A stretch of DNA of 64,000 nucleotides, taken from positions 1 through 64,000 of the forward strand of contig NZ_JALHAP010000076.1 of the NCBI RefSeq assembly GCF_025215095.1, given 5' to 3'. Below, piece after piece: positions 42,692-54,041 of the stretch (within the stretch, counting starts at the first letter, position 1; every line of letters begins with the position of its first letter). Origin of the DNA: Dryocola boscaweniae (lineage in GTDB: Bacteria > Pseudomonadota > Gammaproteobacteria > Enterobacterales > Enterobacteriaceae). Both the position numbers and the translations under genes were made by a program. The notes beneath the pieces were generated by a model. The model had not been told where the DNA came from and ran no database searches. It was given only the letters and a program-made list of their open reading frames with translations.

Positions 42692-45600
42692 TTATTTTGC
42701 AATTTGCGCGTGCATTTCCTGAACGGAGATGACTTTTTCAGTCGCGTCAGCGTTCAGGGCCATCGCCGTGGCAAAACCGCCGTTCAGCGTGGTGTCGTAA
42801 TGCACTTTATATTGCAGCGCGCTGCGGCGAATCAGCTTGGAATCTTCAATCGCCTGGCGGCCCGCGGTGGTGTTGATGATGTAGGTGTATTCGCCGTTCT
42901 TGATACGGTCCTGAATGTGCGGACGACCTTCATGTACCTTGTTTACCAGACGTGGGTTAATGCCCGCTTCGCCCAGCACGATAGCCGTGCCGTGGGTGGC
43001 GTCCAGCTCAAAGCCCTGTTTAAGCAGCTTAGCGGCGAGGTCTACCACGCGCTCTTTGTCGCCTTCGCGAACGGAGAGCAGCGCGCGGCCTGGTTTACGC
43101 ATGGTGGACTGGCTGCCGAGCATCGCTTTGGAGAAAGCTTCTGCGAAGGTGCGGCCGACGCCCATTACTTCGCCGGTAGAGCGCATTTCTGGCCCTAACA
43201 GCGGGTCGACGCCCGGGAACTTGTTGAACGGCAACACGACTTCTTTTACAGAGTAGTAAGGCGGGATTATCTCTTTCGTCATGCCCTGCTCAACCAGCGT
43301 CTGGCCAACCATCACGCGCGCGGCAACTTTCGCCAGCGCCATACCCGTTGCCTTAGAGACAAACGGCACGGTACGTGCGGCGCGCGGGTTCACTTCAATC
43401 AGATAAACTTCGTTGTCCTTCACCGCAAACTGCACGTTCATCAGACCGCGCACCTGTAGCTCAAAGGCCAGTTTCTGCACCTGCTGGCGCATCACGTCCT
43501 GAATTTCCTGGCTCAGCGTGTAGGCTGGCAGGGAACATGCGGAGTCGCCGGAATGCACGCCCGCCTGCTCGATATGTTCCATGATGCCGCCAATCAGCAC
43601 GGTTTCGCCGTCGCAGATGGCATCTACGTCCACTTCTACCGCGTCGTCCAGGAAACGGTCCAGCAGCACTGGCGCATCGTTGGAGACGCTAACCGCGGTC
43701 TGGAAGTAGCGACGCAGGTCCGCTTCGTCATAAACGATTTCCATCGCCCGCCCGCCCAGTACGTAGGACGGACGCACAACCAGCGGATAGCCGATTTGTG
43801 CCGCTTTCTCTACGGCCTGCTCGATGGCGGTTACGGTGGCGTTCGCAGGTTGCTTCAGCTTCAGACGATCAACCGCATGCTGGAAACGCTCGCGGTCTTC
43901 AGCGCGGTCAATCGCATCCGGGCTGGTGCCGATGATTGGTACGCCAGCGGCTTCCAGTTCACGCGCCAGTTTCAGCGGAGTCTGGCCGCCGTACTGCACG
44001 ATGACGCCTTTTGGTTTCTCAACGCGCACGATTTCCAGCACGTCTTCGAAGGTCACGGGTTCAAAGTACAGGCGGTCTGAAGTGTCGTAGTCGGTAGAAA
44101 CTGTTTCCGGGTTGCAGTTAACCATGATGGTTTCATAACCATCTTCGCGCAGCGCCAGCGAGGCGTGTACGCAGCAGTAGTCAAACTCAATGCCCTGGCC
44201 GATACGGTTCGGCCCGCCGCCCAGCACCATGATTTTGTCACGGTCATTGTTTGGGTTAGCTTCGCATTCATCTTCATAGGTGGAGTACATGTACGCGGTG
44301 TCGGTTGAGAACTCCGCCGCACAGGTATCAACACGCTTATAAACCGGGTGCAGCTTGTGCTGTTCGCGCAGTTTGCGGATTTCAGACTCGCGAACGCCGG
44401 CCAGTTTCGCCAGGCGCGCATCGGCAAAGCCTTTACGCTTGAGCATGCGCAGGAAGTCATAGTCCAGGCCGGTGATGCCCACTTCTTCCACTTTCTCTTC
44501 CAGACGCACCAGCTCTTCAATCTGCACCAGGAACCAGCGGTCGATATTGGTCAGGTTGAATACGCCATCGACAGACAGGCCTGCGCGGAACGCGTCGGCG
44601 ACATACCAGATACGCTCGGCGCCGGCGTCTTTGAGTTCGCGACGAATTTTGGTCAGCGCTTCCGGGTCGTCCAGATTCACTTTTGGATCAAGGCCGGTTG
44701 CGCCCACTTCCAGGCCGCGCAGCGCTTTTTGCAGGGATTCCTGTTGGGTACGGCCAATCGCCATCACTTCGCCGACGGATTTCATCTGCGTGGTCAGGCG
44801 GTCGTTGGCACCGACAAATTTCTCAAAGTTAAAGCGAGGAATTTTGGTTACAACGTAGTCGATAGACGGCTCGAAGGAGGCAGGCGTTTTGCCGCCGGTG
44901 ATGTCGTTCATCAGCTCATCGAGGGTGTAACCCACCGCCAGCTTCGCGGCTACTTTGGCAATCGGGAAGCCGGTTGCTTTTGAGGCCAGCGCGGAGGAGC
45001 GGGACACGCGCGGGTTCATCTCAATAACAATCAGACGGCCGGTTTTCGGGTTTACCGAGAACTGTACGTTGGAGCCGCCGGTTTCTACGCCGATTTCACG
45101 CAGCACCGCCATCGAGGCGTTACGCATGATTTGGTATTCTTTGTCGGTCAGCGTCTGGGCAGGCGCGACGGTGATAGAGTCGCCGGTGTGGATGCCCATC
45201 GGGTCGAAGTTTTCGATAGAGCAAACGATGATGCAGTTGTCGTTTTTATCACGCACCACTTCCATCTCGTACTCTTTCCAGCCGATGAGCGACTCGTCGA
45301 TCAGCAGCTCTTTGGTTGGGGAAAGATCCAGACCGCGCTCGCAAATCTCTTCGAACTCTTCGCGGTTATAGGCGATACCGCCGCCGGTGCCGCCCATCGT
45401 AAATGATGGACGGATGATGCATGGATAGCCCACGTCAGCGGCAACCGCCAGCGCTTCTTCCATGGTGTGAGCGATACCGGAACGCGCGGTGTCGAGGCCG
45501 ATTTTCTTCATCGCCACGTCAAAGCGGCGGCGGTCTTCTGCTTTATCAATCGCGTCGGCCGTCGCGCCAATCATGGTGACGCCGAATTCTTCCAGCACGC

Positions 45601-45916
45601 CCTGACGTTCCAGCTCCAGCGCGCAGTTCAGCGCCGTCTGGCCGCCCATAGTCGGCAGCACCGCGTCCGGACGCTCTTTTTCAATGATTTTACGCACGAC
45701 TTCCCAGTGAATCGGCTCGATATAGGTCGCATCGGCCATTTCCGGGTCGGTCATGATGGTGGCTGGGTTGGAGTTCACCAGAATGACGCGGTAACCCTCT
45801 TCACGCAGCGCTTTACACGCTTGCGCGCCGGAGTAGTCAAACTCACACGCCTGGCCGATGACAATCGGGCCTGCACCAAGGATCAGGATGCTTTTAATAT
45901 CTGTACGTTTTGGCAT
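42692..45916 (-). CDS. carB: Carbamoyl phosphate synthase large subunit
   Basis: The 1074-residue subunit (1073 in E. coli) makes carbamoyl phosphate from ammonia delivered by CarA, bicarbonate and two ATP, for arginine and pyrimidine synthesis. Two homologous ATP-grasp halves are seen (repeats of [10 protein letters not shown] / [10 protein letters not shown] and VEVDVDAIC), plus a C-terminal MGS-like allosteric domain (about 936-1074) that binds UMP and ornithine. It lies 19 nt after carA in the same operon. Confidence 0.98.
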   Translation of the reverse strand: MPKRTDIKSILILGAGPIVIGQACEFDYSGAQACKALREEGYRVILVNSNPATIMTDPEMADATYIEPIHWEVVRKIIEKERPDAVLPTMGGQTALNCALELERQGVLEEFGVTMIGATADAIDKAEDRRRFDVAMKKIGLDTARSGIAHTMEEALAVAADVGYPCIIRPSFTMGGTGGGIAYNREEFEEICERGLDLSPTKELLIDESLIGWKEYEMEVVRDKNDNCIIVCSIENFDPMGIHTGDSITVAPAQTLTDKEYQIMRNASMAVLREIGVETGGSNVQFSVNPKTGRLIVIEMNPRVSRSSALASKATGFPIAKVAAKLAVGYTLDELMNDITGGKTPASFEPSIDYVVTKIPRFNFEKFVGANDRLTTQMKSVGEVMAIGRTQQESLQKALRGLEVGATGLDPKVNLDDPEALTKIRRELKDAGAERIWYVADAFRAGLSVDGVFNLTNIDRWFLVQIEELVRLEEKVEEVGITGLDYDFLRMLKRKGFADARLAKLAGVRESEIRKLREQHKLHPVYKRVDTCAAEFSTDTAYMYSTYEDECEANPNNDRDKIMVLGGGPNRIGQGIEFDYCCVHASLALREDGYETIMVNCNPETVSTDYDTSDRLYFEPVTFEDVLEIVRVEKPKGVIVQYGGQTPLKLARELEAAGVPIIGTSPDAIDRAEDRERFQHAVDRLKLKQPANATVTAIEQAVEKAAQIGYPLVVRPSYVLGGRAMEIVYDEADLRRYFQTAVSVSNDAPVLLDRFLDDAVEVDVDAICDGETVLIGGIMEHIEQAGVHSGDSACSLPAYTLSQEIQDVMRQQVQKLAFELQVRGLMNVQFAVKDNEVYLIEVNPRAARTVPFVSKATGMALAKVAARVMVGQTLVEQGMTKEIIPPYYSVKEVVLPFNKFPGVDPLLGPEMRSTGEVMGVGRTFAEAFSKAMLGSQSTMRKPGRALLSVREGDKERVVDLAAKLLKQGFELDATHGTAIVLGEAGINPRLVNKVHEGRPHIQDRIKNGEYTYIINTTAGRQAIEDSKLIRRSALQYKVHYDTTLNGGFATAMALNADATEKVISVQEMHAQIAK

Positions 45917-45935
45917 TTTTTATGGCTCCTGATAC

Positions 45936-47096
45936 TTACTTGCTGGAAAGAGTGGCGGTAGAACGGTAGTGCTTAATCAAGTCGATAAAGTGGTCAAACA
46001 GCGGCGCGGCATCGTGCGGGCCCGGGCTCGCCTCAGGGTGACCCTGGAAGCTAAACGCTGGCTTATCGGTGCGGTGAATACCCTGCAGGGTGCCATCGAA
46101 CAGCGATTTGTGCGTCACGCGCAGATTTGACGGAAGCGTTGCTTCATCTACTGCAAAGCCGTGGTTCTGGGCGGTAATCATCACGCAGTCGCGGTCTAAA
46201 TCTTTAACCGGGTGGTTGCCGCCGTGGTGGCCGAACTTCATCTTCACGGTTTTCGCGCCGCTTGCCAGAGCCAGCAACTGGTGGCCAAGGCAGATGCCGA
46301 ATACCGGCACTTCTGTTTCCAGGAAGGATTCGATAGCGCTAATCGCATAGTCGCAAGGCGCCGGGTCGCCGGGACCGTTGGAAAGGAAGACGCCGTCCGG
46401 ATTCATCTTTAATACTTCTTGCGCTGAAGTCTGCGCCGGAACAATCGTCAGGCGGCAGCCGCGGTCAACCAGCATACGCAGGATGTTGCGCTTCACGCCG
46501 TAGTCATAGGCCACCACGTGGAAGGGTAAATCTTCTTCTTTCGCCGCTTCCGGCAGTTCGCCTTCAAGCGTCCAGCTACCCTGCTGCCAGCTATAAGCTT
46601 CTTTGGTGGTCACTTCTTTTGCGAGGTCCATGCCGTTGAGGCCCGGGAACGCTTTCGCTTTCTCAAGCGCCAGAGCAGCATCGATACTGTCGCCTGCGAT
46701 GATACAGCCGTTCTGAGCGCCTTTCTCACGCAGCAGACGAGTCAGCTTACGGGTATCGATATCGGCAATCGCCACGATGTTATGGCGCTTTAAGTAAGAA
46801 GAGAGGTCCTCGGTATTGCGGTAGTTGCTGGCAATCAGCGGCAGGTCGCGAATGACGAGGCCCTGAGCATGTACCTGAGAGGATTCTTCGTCGGCGGAAT
46901 TGGTGCCGACATTGCCGATATGAGGATAAGTAAGAGTGACGATCTGGCGGGAGTAGGAAGGATCAGTGAGGATTTCTTGATAACCGGTCATAGAAGTGTT
47001 GAAAACGACTTCTCCCACTGCCTGACCCGATGCCCCGATGGCCCGACCGTGGAATTGGGTTCCGTCTTCCAGAACCAATATTGCTGACTTAATCAA
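45936..47096 (-). CDS. carA: Carbamoyl phosphate synthase small subunit (TTG start)
   Basis: The 386-residue glutamine amidotransferase subunit has the class I triad, with the catalytic Cys in [11 protein letters not shown] and His/Glu in [10 protein letters not shown] chose TTG at 47096 (reading [12 protein letters not shown] next). GGAGGA lies 5 nt upstream, and this is the position of the TTG start known for E. coli carA. An in-frame ATG at 47120 sits upstream of that Shine-Dalgarno and has none of its own. The C-terminus ([10 protein letters not shown]) is a few residues longer than E. coli's. Confidence 0.95.
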   Translation of the reverse strand: MIKSAILVLEDGTQFHGRAIGASGQAVGEVVFNTSMTGYQEILTDPSYSRQIVTLTYPHIGNVGTNSADEESSQVHAQGLVIRDLPLIASNYRNTEDLSSYLKRHNIVAIADIDTRKLTRLLREKGAQNGCIIAGDSIDAALALEKAKAFPGLNGMDLAKEVTTKEAYSWQQGSWTLEGELPEAAKEEDLPFHVVAYDYGVKRNILRMLVDRGCRLTIVPAQTSAQEVLKMNPDGVFLSNGPGDPAPCDYAISAIESFLETEVPVFGICLGHQLLALASGAKTVKMKFGHHGGNHPVKDLDRDCVMITAQNHGFAVDEATLPSNLRVTHKSLFDGTLQGIHRTDKPAFSFQGHPEASPGPHDAAPLFDHFIDLIKHYRSTATLSSK

Positions 47097-47476
47097 AACG
47101 TCCTCCAGGGGAATAAACATTCAATTTATTCGCATATTAATTCAAAACACATGCCTGAATCAAATGCAAAACAGCCTGTCATTTGGATTTTTGACAAACG
47201 GCGGCATTCTAAGGACAAGATGGATAAAAGTCTACCTTAAGACGAACTTTTTATAGGTATTTTGCCGCTCTGGTTAGAAAAACAGGCATGAACAGGCAAA
47301 ACGAACAGCTAACTTAACACAGGTAATCGTTTGCGAGGCAGGAAGAATAGATATTTGTCTTTGCGAGTCGGTAAAAGTGGACCAGATGGTCAAAATTAAC
47401 GTATCAACAACAAAAAATGAGGGGAAAAAGGGTATTTATGGAGCATTAGAGATGATATGTAGCTATAAGGCGAAAA
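47097..47476. promoter_or_regulatory. carAB control region with ARG boxes and a PUR-like box
   Basis: Near carA, two ARG-box-like palindromes lie 20 bp apart: the complement of 47111-47126 reads TTGAATGTTTATTC, and the complement of 47131-47146 reads TTTGAATTAATATGCG. They match ArgR sites over the arginine-controlled promoter P2 of E. coli. Further upstream the complement of 47322-47337 (CTCGCAAACGATTACC) resembles a PurR site, as known near pyrimidine-controlled P1. Other known inputs (IHF, PepA, RutR) were not assigned. A short plus-strand frame here looks spurious. Confidence 0.65.
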
Positions 47477-47503
47477 ATAAAAAGGGCAATAAAATATTGC
47501 CCC
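47477..47503 (-). terminator. dapB terminator
   Basis: GGGCAAT-ATTTT-ATTGCCC followed by TTTTTA on the minus strand, about 55 nt past the dapB stop. Confidence 0.8.
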
Positions 47504-47555
47504 GCCAATCAAACAATTATGATTGTAATAACCACATCACGATGGGTAATAACGT

Positions 47556-48392
<837 letters not shown>

Positions 48393-48528
48393 TCATCTGC
48401 TTACAAAACATTCTCAGGTTAACCAGCCCCGCTAAAGGCCGCCAGCCGAAAACACCAATAATTAGAAATTTATGTCAAACCGCCGCAGTTATCAGTAAAA
48501 GCTATTATTTCCTCAATAAAAACAGGGG

Positions 48529-49536
48529 CTACTTAAAACCGCACGATTCACGCACGACAAGCGTTGGCGGCAGGATAATACGCTTTGGGGGTTCATCGTT
48601 ACCCTGAATACGGCTGAATAACAGCTCTCCCGCTTTGCGACCAATCTCTTTAGCAGCGACCGAAACCGTTGTCAGCGCGGGTTGCACCAGCGCCGCTTCG
48701 GTAACATCGTCAAAGCCTATCAACGCAAAATCTTTGCCCGGCATGCGCCCCATTTTGCGTAAGGTCTGCATAACGCCAAGCGCCACAATATCCTGATAAC
48801 AAACCGCGGCGGTGATTTCCGGATAACGTTCAAACAGCGCTTCAGCCACTCGGGCGCCGTCGCTCTGGCTGGCAGCCGAAGAGATAACCCACTCGCTCTT
48901 TGGCTGAATGCGATTTTCCAGCAGTTTGCTGCTGTAGCCGCCAATACGCTGCGCACGGCTGATAGAATTTTCGCTCCCACCGATAAAAGCAATATGGCGA
49001 TGTCCGAGCCGCAGAAGATGCTGCGTTGCAAGCTGTGTGCCGAGAAAATTATCCGTACCCACGAAATCAAAATCTACGTCATCCAGCGGGCGCACCACCA
49101 TTATGGCCGGGATATTGCGACGCTTGAGCGTTTCAAAAAACAGCGGCGGCGTTTCACGTGCCGCGCACAGCACCATTCCGCAGGCATTGTTACGCATCAA
49201 AGAATCAACAAACTTCTGCTGGCGAACGCCGGACTCTTCGCTGTTTGCCAGAAACAGCAGCAGATCGTGGCGTTCCATCTCCTGACTTAGTCCCGCCGTC
49301 ATTTCACCGTAAAACGGGTTGGTAATGTCATGCAGCAATAGCCCAACCTGGTTGCTGGTGCGATTGCGCAGGTTTGCTGCGGTCTGGTTATAAACGTATC
49401 CCAGTTCATCAAGCGCCAGAAGCACGCGCTCACGCGTGGCGCTTGAAATCCGCCCTCGGTTACGCAAAACCATAGAAACGGTTGCGGTGGAAACAGACGC
49501 GCGCTGGGCGACCTGGGCCAGGGTGACGGTGCTCAT
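48529..49536 (-). CDS. LacI-family transcriptional repressor of the sugar PTS locus
   Basis: The 335-residue regulator starts at ATG 49536 (MSTVTLAQVAQRASVS) behind GGAGG. An N-terminal LacI HTH (about residues 4-23) and hinge (AANLRNRTSN) are followed by a periplasmic-binding-like domain with GLLLHDITNPFYGEMTAGL and GFDDVTEAALVQPALTTVSV. Overall it resembles MalI-type members. It is divergent from the isomerase/PTS operon. A palindrome at 49567-49582 lies 30 bp upstream of its own start, suggesting autoregulation, and near-identical sites precede both target operons. The inducer is unknown, presumably the PTS-imported sugar phosphate or a product of it. Confidence 0.88.
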   Translation of the reverse strand: MSTVTLAQVAQRASVSTATVSMVLRNRGRISSATRERVLLALDELGYVYNQTAANLRNRTSNQVGLLLHDITNPFYGEMTAGLSQEMERHDLLLFLANSEESGVRQQKFVDSLMRNNACGMVLCAARETPPLFFETLKRRNIPAIMVVRPLDDVDFDFVGTDNFLGTQLATQHLLRLGHRHIAFIGGSENSISRAQRIGGYSSKLLENRIQPKSEWVISSAASQSDGARVAEALFERYPEITAAVCYQDIVALGVMQTLRKMGRMPGKDFALIGFDDVTEAALVQPALTTVSVAAKEIGRKAGELLFSRIQGNDEPPKRIILPPTLVVRESCGFK

Positions 49537-49566
49537 TTTTTTTCCTCCAACGAAACCGATAAAGAA

Positions 49567-49582
49567 GATTAATCGAATAACC
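49567..49582. promoter_or_regulatory. Operator-like palindrome 1 (repressor promoter)
   Basis: GATTAATCGAATAACC is one base from the palindrome found at 49689 and 55500 when read on the same strand as 55500. It lies 30 bp upstream of the LacI-family gene. Confidence 0.7.
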
Positions 49583-49688
49583 AAAGAATTGCATTTCCAC
49601 CTGTGAAAGCCATCACAATTAATGGCTTATTTCGGCGCTCATTGCCAAAAATGGCGGGTTAATCGCGTTTACCACCCTTTCTAAATAA

Positions 49689-49704
49689 GGTTAATCGATT
49701 AATC
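49689..49704. promoter_or_regulatory. Operator-like palindrome 2 (isomerase/PTS operon)
   Basis: GGTTAATCGATTAATC has a central TTAATCGATTAA palindrome with the central CG typical of LacI-family operators. It ends 28 bp before the first gene of the PTS operon. Confidence 0.8.
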
Positions 49705-49732
49705 TTAAACTACCGACATCAGGGAGCCATTT

Positions 49733-51478
49733 ATGAAGCACGCAACGTACGATAAATATCCCGAAATACGCATAAAGGGATTTGAAAACCAGGCATGGCT
49801 TGGCTGGAAAGCCATTGCGCAGGCGATTCAGGCTCGGTTGAAGAGCGGGGAAAAAGTCGTTCTGACAATCGATTGTTATCCCGGCGTGCGCGCTGATGAG
49901 CTGCGCGCACAGCTAATTGCGCATCTCAAACCTGCTCTGGCTATCAACGCCGACGTGGCCCGTTTGAGCGAGCAGCATCTGCACGATCTTCTGGCGCAAA
50001 ATCTGACGGATGACCGCGTGTTCGGCGTACTTTCCTGCCACCAGCTCCACGAATTTTTCTGCCCCGATAAACTGGCGCAGGCACAGCGCGAAGTAAACGA
50101 AGCGAGCGGGATTATTGTGATTTACGGTCCCGGCGCCTCGCTTATTCATCAGGGCGACATTCTCGTTTACGCTGATTTAGCGCGCTGGGAAATTCAGCAG
50201 CGCTTCCGCAGCGGCGAGATGGGCAACTGGGGCGCTAATAACGAAAACGAAGATATTCTGCGGCGCTACAAGCGAGCCTTTTTCATTGAATGGCGCGTAT
50301 TTGACCGCCATAAAACGCCGTTGCTCAAACGCGCCGACTTCCTGCTTGATACCAATACGGCAAACGCCCCGGCGATGGTCAGCGGTGAAGCATTACATCA
50401 CGCCCTGCAACAAGCCACGCGGCAGCCGTTCCGCGTAGTGCCGTTTTTCGATCCCGGCGTCTGGGGCGGACAATGGATGAAAGACAAATTTGATCTCGAT
50501 CCCTCAAAGCCAAACTACGCATGGTGTTTTGACTGTGTGCCCGAGGAGAATAGCCTGTTACTGCGTTTTGGCGACGTGCGGATCGAGATCCCCTCTCAGG
50601 ATCTGGTATTGCTTTATCCTCGCCCGCTGCTGGGTGAAAAAGTCCATGCGCGCTTTGGCGCAGAATTCCCGATCCGCTTTGACTTTCTCGATACCATTGG
50701 TGGCCAGAATCTTAGCTTCCAGGTGCATCCGCTTACCGAATATATCCAGCAGCACTTTGGTATGCATTACACCCAGGATGAAAGCTATTACCTGCTGGAA
50801 GCCGAACCGGGCGCAGAGGTGTATCTGGGCACGAAAACAGGTATCGATCCTCAGGAAATGCTCGACGATCTTGCGAGCGCCCGGCGTGGAGAAAAAGCGT
50901 TTGATGACGAGAAATTCGTTAACCGCTTCCCGGCGCGTAAACACGATCACTTCCTGATCCCGGCCGGTACCGTGCACTGTTCCGGCGCCGGCGCGATGGT
51001 GCTCGAAATCAGCGCCACGCCGTATATCTTCACTTTCAAGCTTTGGGATTGGGGGCGTCTGGGTTTAGATGGTCTGCCACGCCCGGTGCATCTGGAACAT
51101 GGCGCAAAAGTCATCGACTGGCAGCGCGATACCCGCTGGGTAACCGAACATCTGGTCAACCATTTCGAGCCAATAGCCGAAGGAGACGGCTGGCGTGAAG
51201 AACGCACCGGCCTGCACGAACGCGAATTTATCGAAACCCGCCGTCACTGGTTCAGCAAACCGGTTGTGCATCACACCCACGGCGGCGTCAACGTGCTCAA
51301 TCTGGTTGAGGGCAGCGAAGCGCTGGTGGACAGCCCGGCAAACGCTTTCGAACCGTTCGTGGTGCATTACGCCGAGACATTTATCATTCCGGCGGCAGTA
51401 GGCGAATACCGCATTTCCCCGTATGGCAGCGGCTCAGGACAAACGCTCGCCACCATGAAAGCCTGGGTAAGAGGATAA
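49733..51478 (+). CDS. Class I mannose-6-phosphate isomerase-like protein with extra N-terminal domain
   Basis: This 581-residue protein is much longer than ManA (about 390). The C-terminal part (about 235-581) is a cupin phosphomannose-isomerase domain with NLSFQVHPLTEYIQ (the Gln and His of the zinc site) and LIPAGTVHCSGAGAMVLEIS. The N-terminal about 215 residues have a nucleotide-kinase-like pattern (VVLTIDCYPGVRADEL, then GIIVIYGPGASL and LVYADLARWEIQ) but no intact Walker A GxxxxGK[ST]. This may be a degenerate kinase-like domain. AGGGAG precedes the ATG. It is the first gene of the PTS operon and probably isomerises the imported sugar phosphate. The substrate is unknown. Confidence 0.75.
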   Translation: MKHATYDKYPEIRIKGFENQAWLGWKAIAQAIQARLKSGEKVVLTIDCYPGVRADELRAQLIAHLKPALAINADVARLSEQHLHDLLAQNLTDDRVFGVLSCHQLHEFFCPDKLAQAQREVNEASGIIVIYGPGASLIHQGDILVYADLARWEIQQRFRSGEMGNWGANNENEDILRRYKRAFFIEWRVFDRHKTPLLKRADFLLDTNTANAPAMVSGEALHHALQQATRQPFRVVPFFDPGVWGGQWMKDKFDLDPSKPNYAWCFDCVPEENSLLLRFGDVRIEIPSQDLVLLYPRPLLGEKVHARFGAEFPIRFDFLDTIGGQNLSFQVHPLTEYIQQHFGMHYTQDESYYLLEAEPGAEVYLGTKTGIDPQEMLDDLASARRGEKAFDDEKFVNRFPARKHDHFLIPAGTVHCSGAGAMVLEISATPYIFTFKLWDWGRLGLDGLPRPVHLEHGAKVIDWQRDTRWVTEHLVNHFEPIAEGDGWREERTGLHEREFIETRRHWFSKPVVHHTHGGVNVLNLVEGSEALVDSPANAFEPFVVHYAETFIIPAAVGEYRISPYGSGSGQTLATMKAWVRG

Positions 51479-51482
51479 CACT

Positions 51483-51911
51483 ATGATTAACGTCATTCTG
51501 GCGACACACGGCGAGCTTGCTGAAGCTCTGCTGGGCAGCAGCAAAATGGTTTACGGCAAATTAACGCACGTTTTTCCGGTAATGCTCAGCGAAACCAAAG
51601 GCATTAACAGCTTTCGCGATGAGTTCGCAGAGGTGCTGAAGCAGGCGAGCAAGGGCGCTGACGGCGTCATCGTCCTGTGCGATATGCAAAGCGGCACGCC
51701 ATGGAATATTGCCTGCCATCACGCTTTCAATCCGCAAACGCAACCGCCTGTCGCGGTGCTCGCGGGCGTGAACTTCCCCATGCTGCTGCTGAGCGACGAA
51801 ATAAAAGAGTTGCAGGATCTGGAACAAGCCGCCGCGCAACTTCTGGAACAAACCCAGGAGACGCTGGTGCAGGCTCGCCTGGCAGAAACCGCGCAATCTG
51901 ATGATTTCTAG
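51483..51911 (+). CDS. Mannose-family PTS enzyme IIA
   Basis: The 142-residue protein is a PTS EIIA of the Man (mannose-fructose-sorbose) family, with the phosphorylated histidine at about residue 9 in VILATHGELAEALLGS. Further family segments are VIVLCDMQSGTPWNIA and VLAGVNFPMLL. It takes phosphate from HPr and passes it to the separate IIB protein encoded 9 nt downstream. In E. coli ManX the IIA and IIB domains are fused; here they are separate, as in sorbose-type systems. Confidence 0.92.
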   Translation: MINVILATHGELAEALLGSSKMVYGKLTHVFPVMLSETKGINSFRDEFAEVLKQASKGADGVIVLCDMQSGTPWNIACHHAFNPQTQPPVAVLAGVNFPMLLLSDEIKELQDLEQAAAQLLEQTQETLVQARLAETAQSDDF

Positions 51912-51920
51912 GGGGCAACG

Positions 51921-52415
51921 ATGAGCATTTCCTTTGTACGCATTGACGACCGGGTTATTCACGGCCAGCTCGTGACCCGCTGGGCAAAAGAGCTGCCTTG
52001 CGATGGCATTGTCGCCATCGACGATGCCGTTGCCGCCGACCCGCTGCTTTCGTCGGTAATGAAAGGGGCGGTGCAGGACATTAAAGTCTGGCTGTTTGAT
52101 ACCGCTACGGCGATTGAGAAGCTGCCGAAAATCATCGCCAGCGACAAACATTATTTCGTGATAGGCAAATCGCCAGTGACGCTCAAACGCATTGAAGATG
52201 CGGGCGTCAGCCTGCAAAACGCCAATCGCAAAATTAACGTCGGGCCGATGAGCGCCCGCGCCGGAACCACCACCATCGGGCCCAATCAGTCGGTCAGCCC
52301 GGAAGAAGCGGCAGCGTTTGATTTTCTGTCGCAACGCGGTCACCAGATTGAGTTTCGTCTGGTGCCGGACGCCAGTTGTTATAGCTGGCAGGACGCGCGT
52401 CTTAAAATCAAATAG
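51921..52415 (+). CDS. Mannose-family PTS enzyme IIB
   Basis: The 164-residue protein is EIIB of the Man family, with the phosphorylated His14 in FVRIDDRVIHGQLVTRW and the conserved INVGPMSARAGTT segment. It phosphorylates the sugar as it enters through IIC-IID. It is preceded by AGGGGGCA and lies 11 nt before the IIC gene. The substrate cannot be told from sequence; family members carry mannose, sorbose, fructose, glucosaminate, fructoselysine and N-acetylgalactosamine. Confidence 0.92.
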   Translation: MSISFVRIDDRVIHGQLVTRWAKELPCDGIVAIDDAVAADPLLSSVMKGAVQDIKVWLFDTATAIEKLPKIIASDKHYFVIGKSPVTLKRIEDAGVSLQNANRKINVGPMSARAGTTTIGPNQSVSPEEAAAFDFLSQRGHQIEFRLVPDASCYSWQDARLKIK

Positions 52416-52426
52416 AGGAAAGCATT

Positions 52427-53221
52427 ATGGCTTTTGAAGCTGCATTAATTGGCATTCTCTGTTACCTCGGTGCGCTCAGTAGCCCCTGGCTATTAGGGCT
52501 CACCGGCGGCTGGTATCTGATTACCCGCCCGCTGGTTTCAGGCATGCTGGTAGGCTTTATACTCGGCGATGTGCAAACCGGGATCATCATCGGCGTGGCC
52601 GTGCAGGCGGTTTATATCGCGATGGTGACCCCCGGAGGTTCAATGCCCGCCGATCTTAACTTTGTCGCTTTTCCGGCAATCGCGCTGGGGATTTTATCCA
52701 ACAAAGGGCCGGAAGTGGCCGTTGCGCTGGCGGCAACCATCGGTATCGCGGGAACCGTGCTGTTTAACGCCATGATGGTGCTGAATTCATGGTGGAACCA
52801 CCGGGCCGATGTCGCGCTGGAAAAAGGCGACGATCGCGGCGTTTACCTCAACAGCGCCATCTGGCCGCAGGCCACTAACTTCCTGATGCGCTTTATCCCG
52901 ACTTTTATCGCCGTCTATTTTGGCGCGCAGTACATCAATGCCTTTATGGATAGCCTGCCGCATATCGTGCTGGCGACCATGAACGTACTTGGCGGCATTT
53001 TGCCGGCCGTGGGGATAGCCATCCTGCTTAAGCAAATCATTAAAAACTACAGCATGTTGATTTACTTCCTGGTGGGCTTTATCTGCATTGTTTTCCTGAA
53101 GCTCAACATGGTGGCGCTGGTTATCGTAGGCAGCCTGCTGGCGCTTATCCATTACAACTACAAGCCAGAACCGCAGGCGGCAAGCGCGGCAAAACCGGCT
53201 GATGACGAGGATGAATTCTGA
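52427..53221 (+). CDS. Mannose-family PTS permease IIC
   Basis: The 264-residue integral membrane protein has multiple helices. The EIIC-Man signature is visible in TRPLVSGMLVGFILGDVQTGIIIG (residues in about 33-56) and the VTPGGSMPADLNFVAFP motif. With IID it forms the membrane channel. The C-terminus is a charged cytoplasmic tail (KPADDEDEF). It overlaps the IID gene by one base (TGATGG), so the two are coupled. Confidence 0.92.
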   Translation: MAFEAALIGILCYLGALSSPWLLGLTGGWYLITRPLVSGMLVGFILGDVQTGIIIGVAVQAVYIAMVTPGGSMPADLNFVAFPAIALGILSNKGPEVAVALAATIGIAGTVLFNAMMVLNSWWNHRADVALEKGDDRGVYLNSAIWPQATNFLMRFIPTFIAVYFGAQYINAFMDSLPHIVLATMNVLGGILPAVGIAILLKQIIKNYSMLIYFLVGFICIVFLKLNMVALVIVGSLLALIHYNYKPEPQAASAAKPADDEDEF

Positions 53222-54036
53222 TGGCAGAACGTAAACTCACCCGCCAGGATCTCAGGCGCTGCTGGCGGAGCTGGATGATGTATAACCTCTCCTCCATGAG
53301 CTTTGAACGTCTTGAATCTTTTGGTTTTTGTCTGAGCATGCTGCCGGTGGCGAAAAAACTCTATCCGGACGCTCAGGAACGCAAAGAGATGCTTAAGCGG
53401 CACGCGTCTTTTTACAACACTGAACCGCAGCTCGGCGCGATTGTGAACGGCATGGTGCTGGGGCTTGAGGAAAAACGCGCTAACGGCGAGCCGATTGACG
53501 GCGAAACCATCAATACCCTGAAGGTTGGCCTGATGGGCCCGGTGGCCGGAATTGGCGATTCGATGATCCCCGGCATGCTCATTCCTATTTTGTTGAGTAT
53601 CGGCATGGCGCTGGCGGCGGGCGGCAATATCCTCGGGCCGCTGTTTTACTGCGTTGCCTGGCTTGCGATTATCATTCCCGGTTCGTGGTTCCTGTTTTTA
53701 AAGGGCTACCGCATGGGTTCGACCTCCGTCGAGATGCTGGTCAGCAGCAAATCGACCCGCCTGCGCGAAGCGCTCTCTCTGCTTGGCGTTTTTGTTATGG
53801 GCGGCGTGGCGGCAAGCTATGTAAAGCTTGGCACCGGGCTGGAGTTCGTCACAAAAGATGGGGTTAACATCCACCTGCAACAAATGCTGGACGGAATTTT
53901 TCCGCAGCTTTTGCCGCTCATCGTAGTAATTGGCACCTGGTACCTGATGGCGAAACGCGGCGTATCGCCGGTCAAAGCCATGTTGATGCTGCTGGCGCTT
54001 GCCGCTGCGGGCGTGGCGGTGGGGTTGTTTGCCTGA
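53221..54036 (+). CDS. Mannose-family PTS permease IID
   Basis: The 271-residue EIID-Man subunit has the family-typical N-terminal KLTRQDLRRCWRSWMMYNLS, the SFERLESFGF segment and GLMGPVAGIGDSMIPGMLIP. A hydrophobic C-terminal helix pair follows. EIID occurs only in the Man family and confirms the system type. It ends the plus-strand operon. A strong REP-type hairpin follows before the convergent cupin genes. Confidence 0.93.
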   Translation: MAERKLTRQDLRRCWRSWMMYNLSSMSFERLESFGFCLSMLPVAKKLYPDAQERKEMLKRHASFYNTEPQLGAIVNGMVLGLEEKRANGEPIDGETINTLKVGLMGPVAGIGDSMIPGMLIPILLSIGMALAAGGNILGPLFYCVAWLAIIIPGSWFLFLKGYRMGSTSVEMLVSSKSTRLREALSLLGVFVMGGVAASYVKLGTGLEFVTKDGVNIHLQQMLDGIFPQLLPLIVVIGTWYLMAKRGVSPVKAMLMLLALAAAGVAVGLFA

Positions 54037-54041
54037 ATGTG

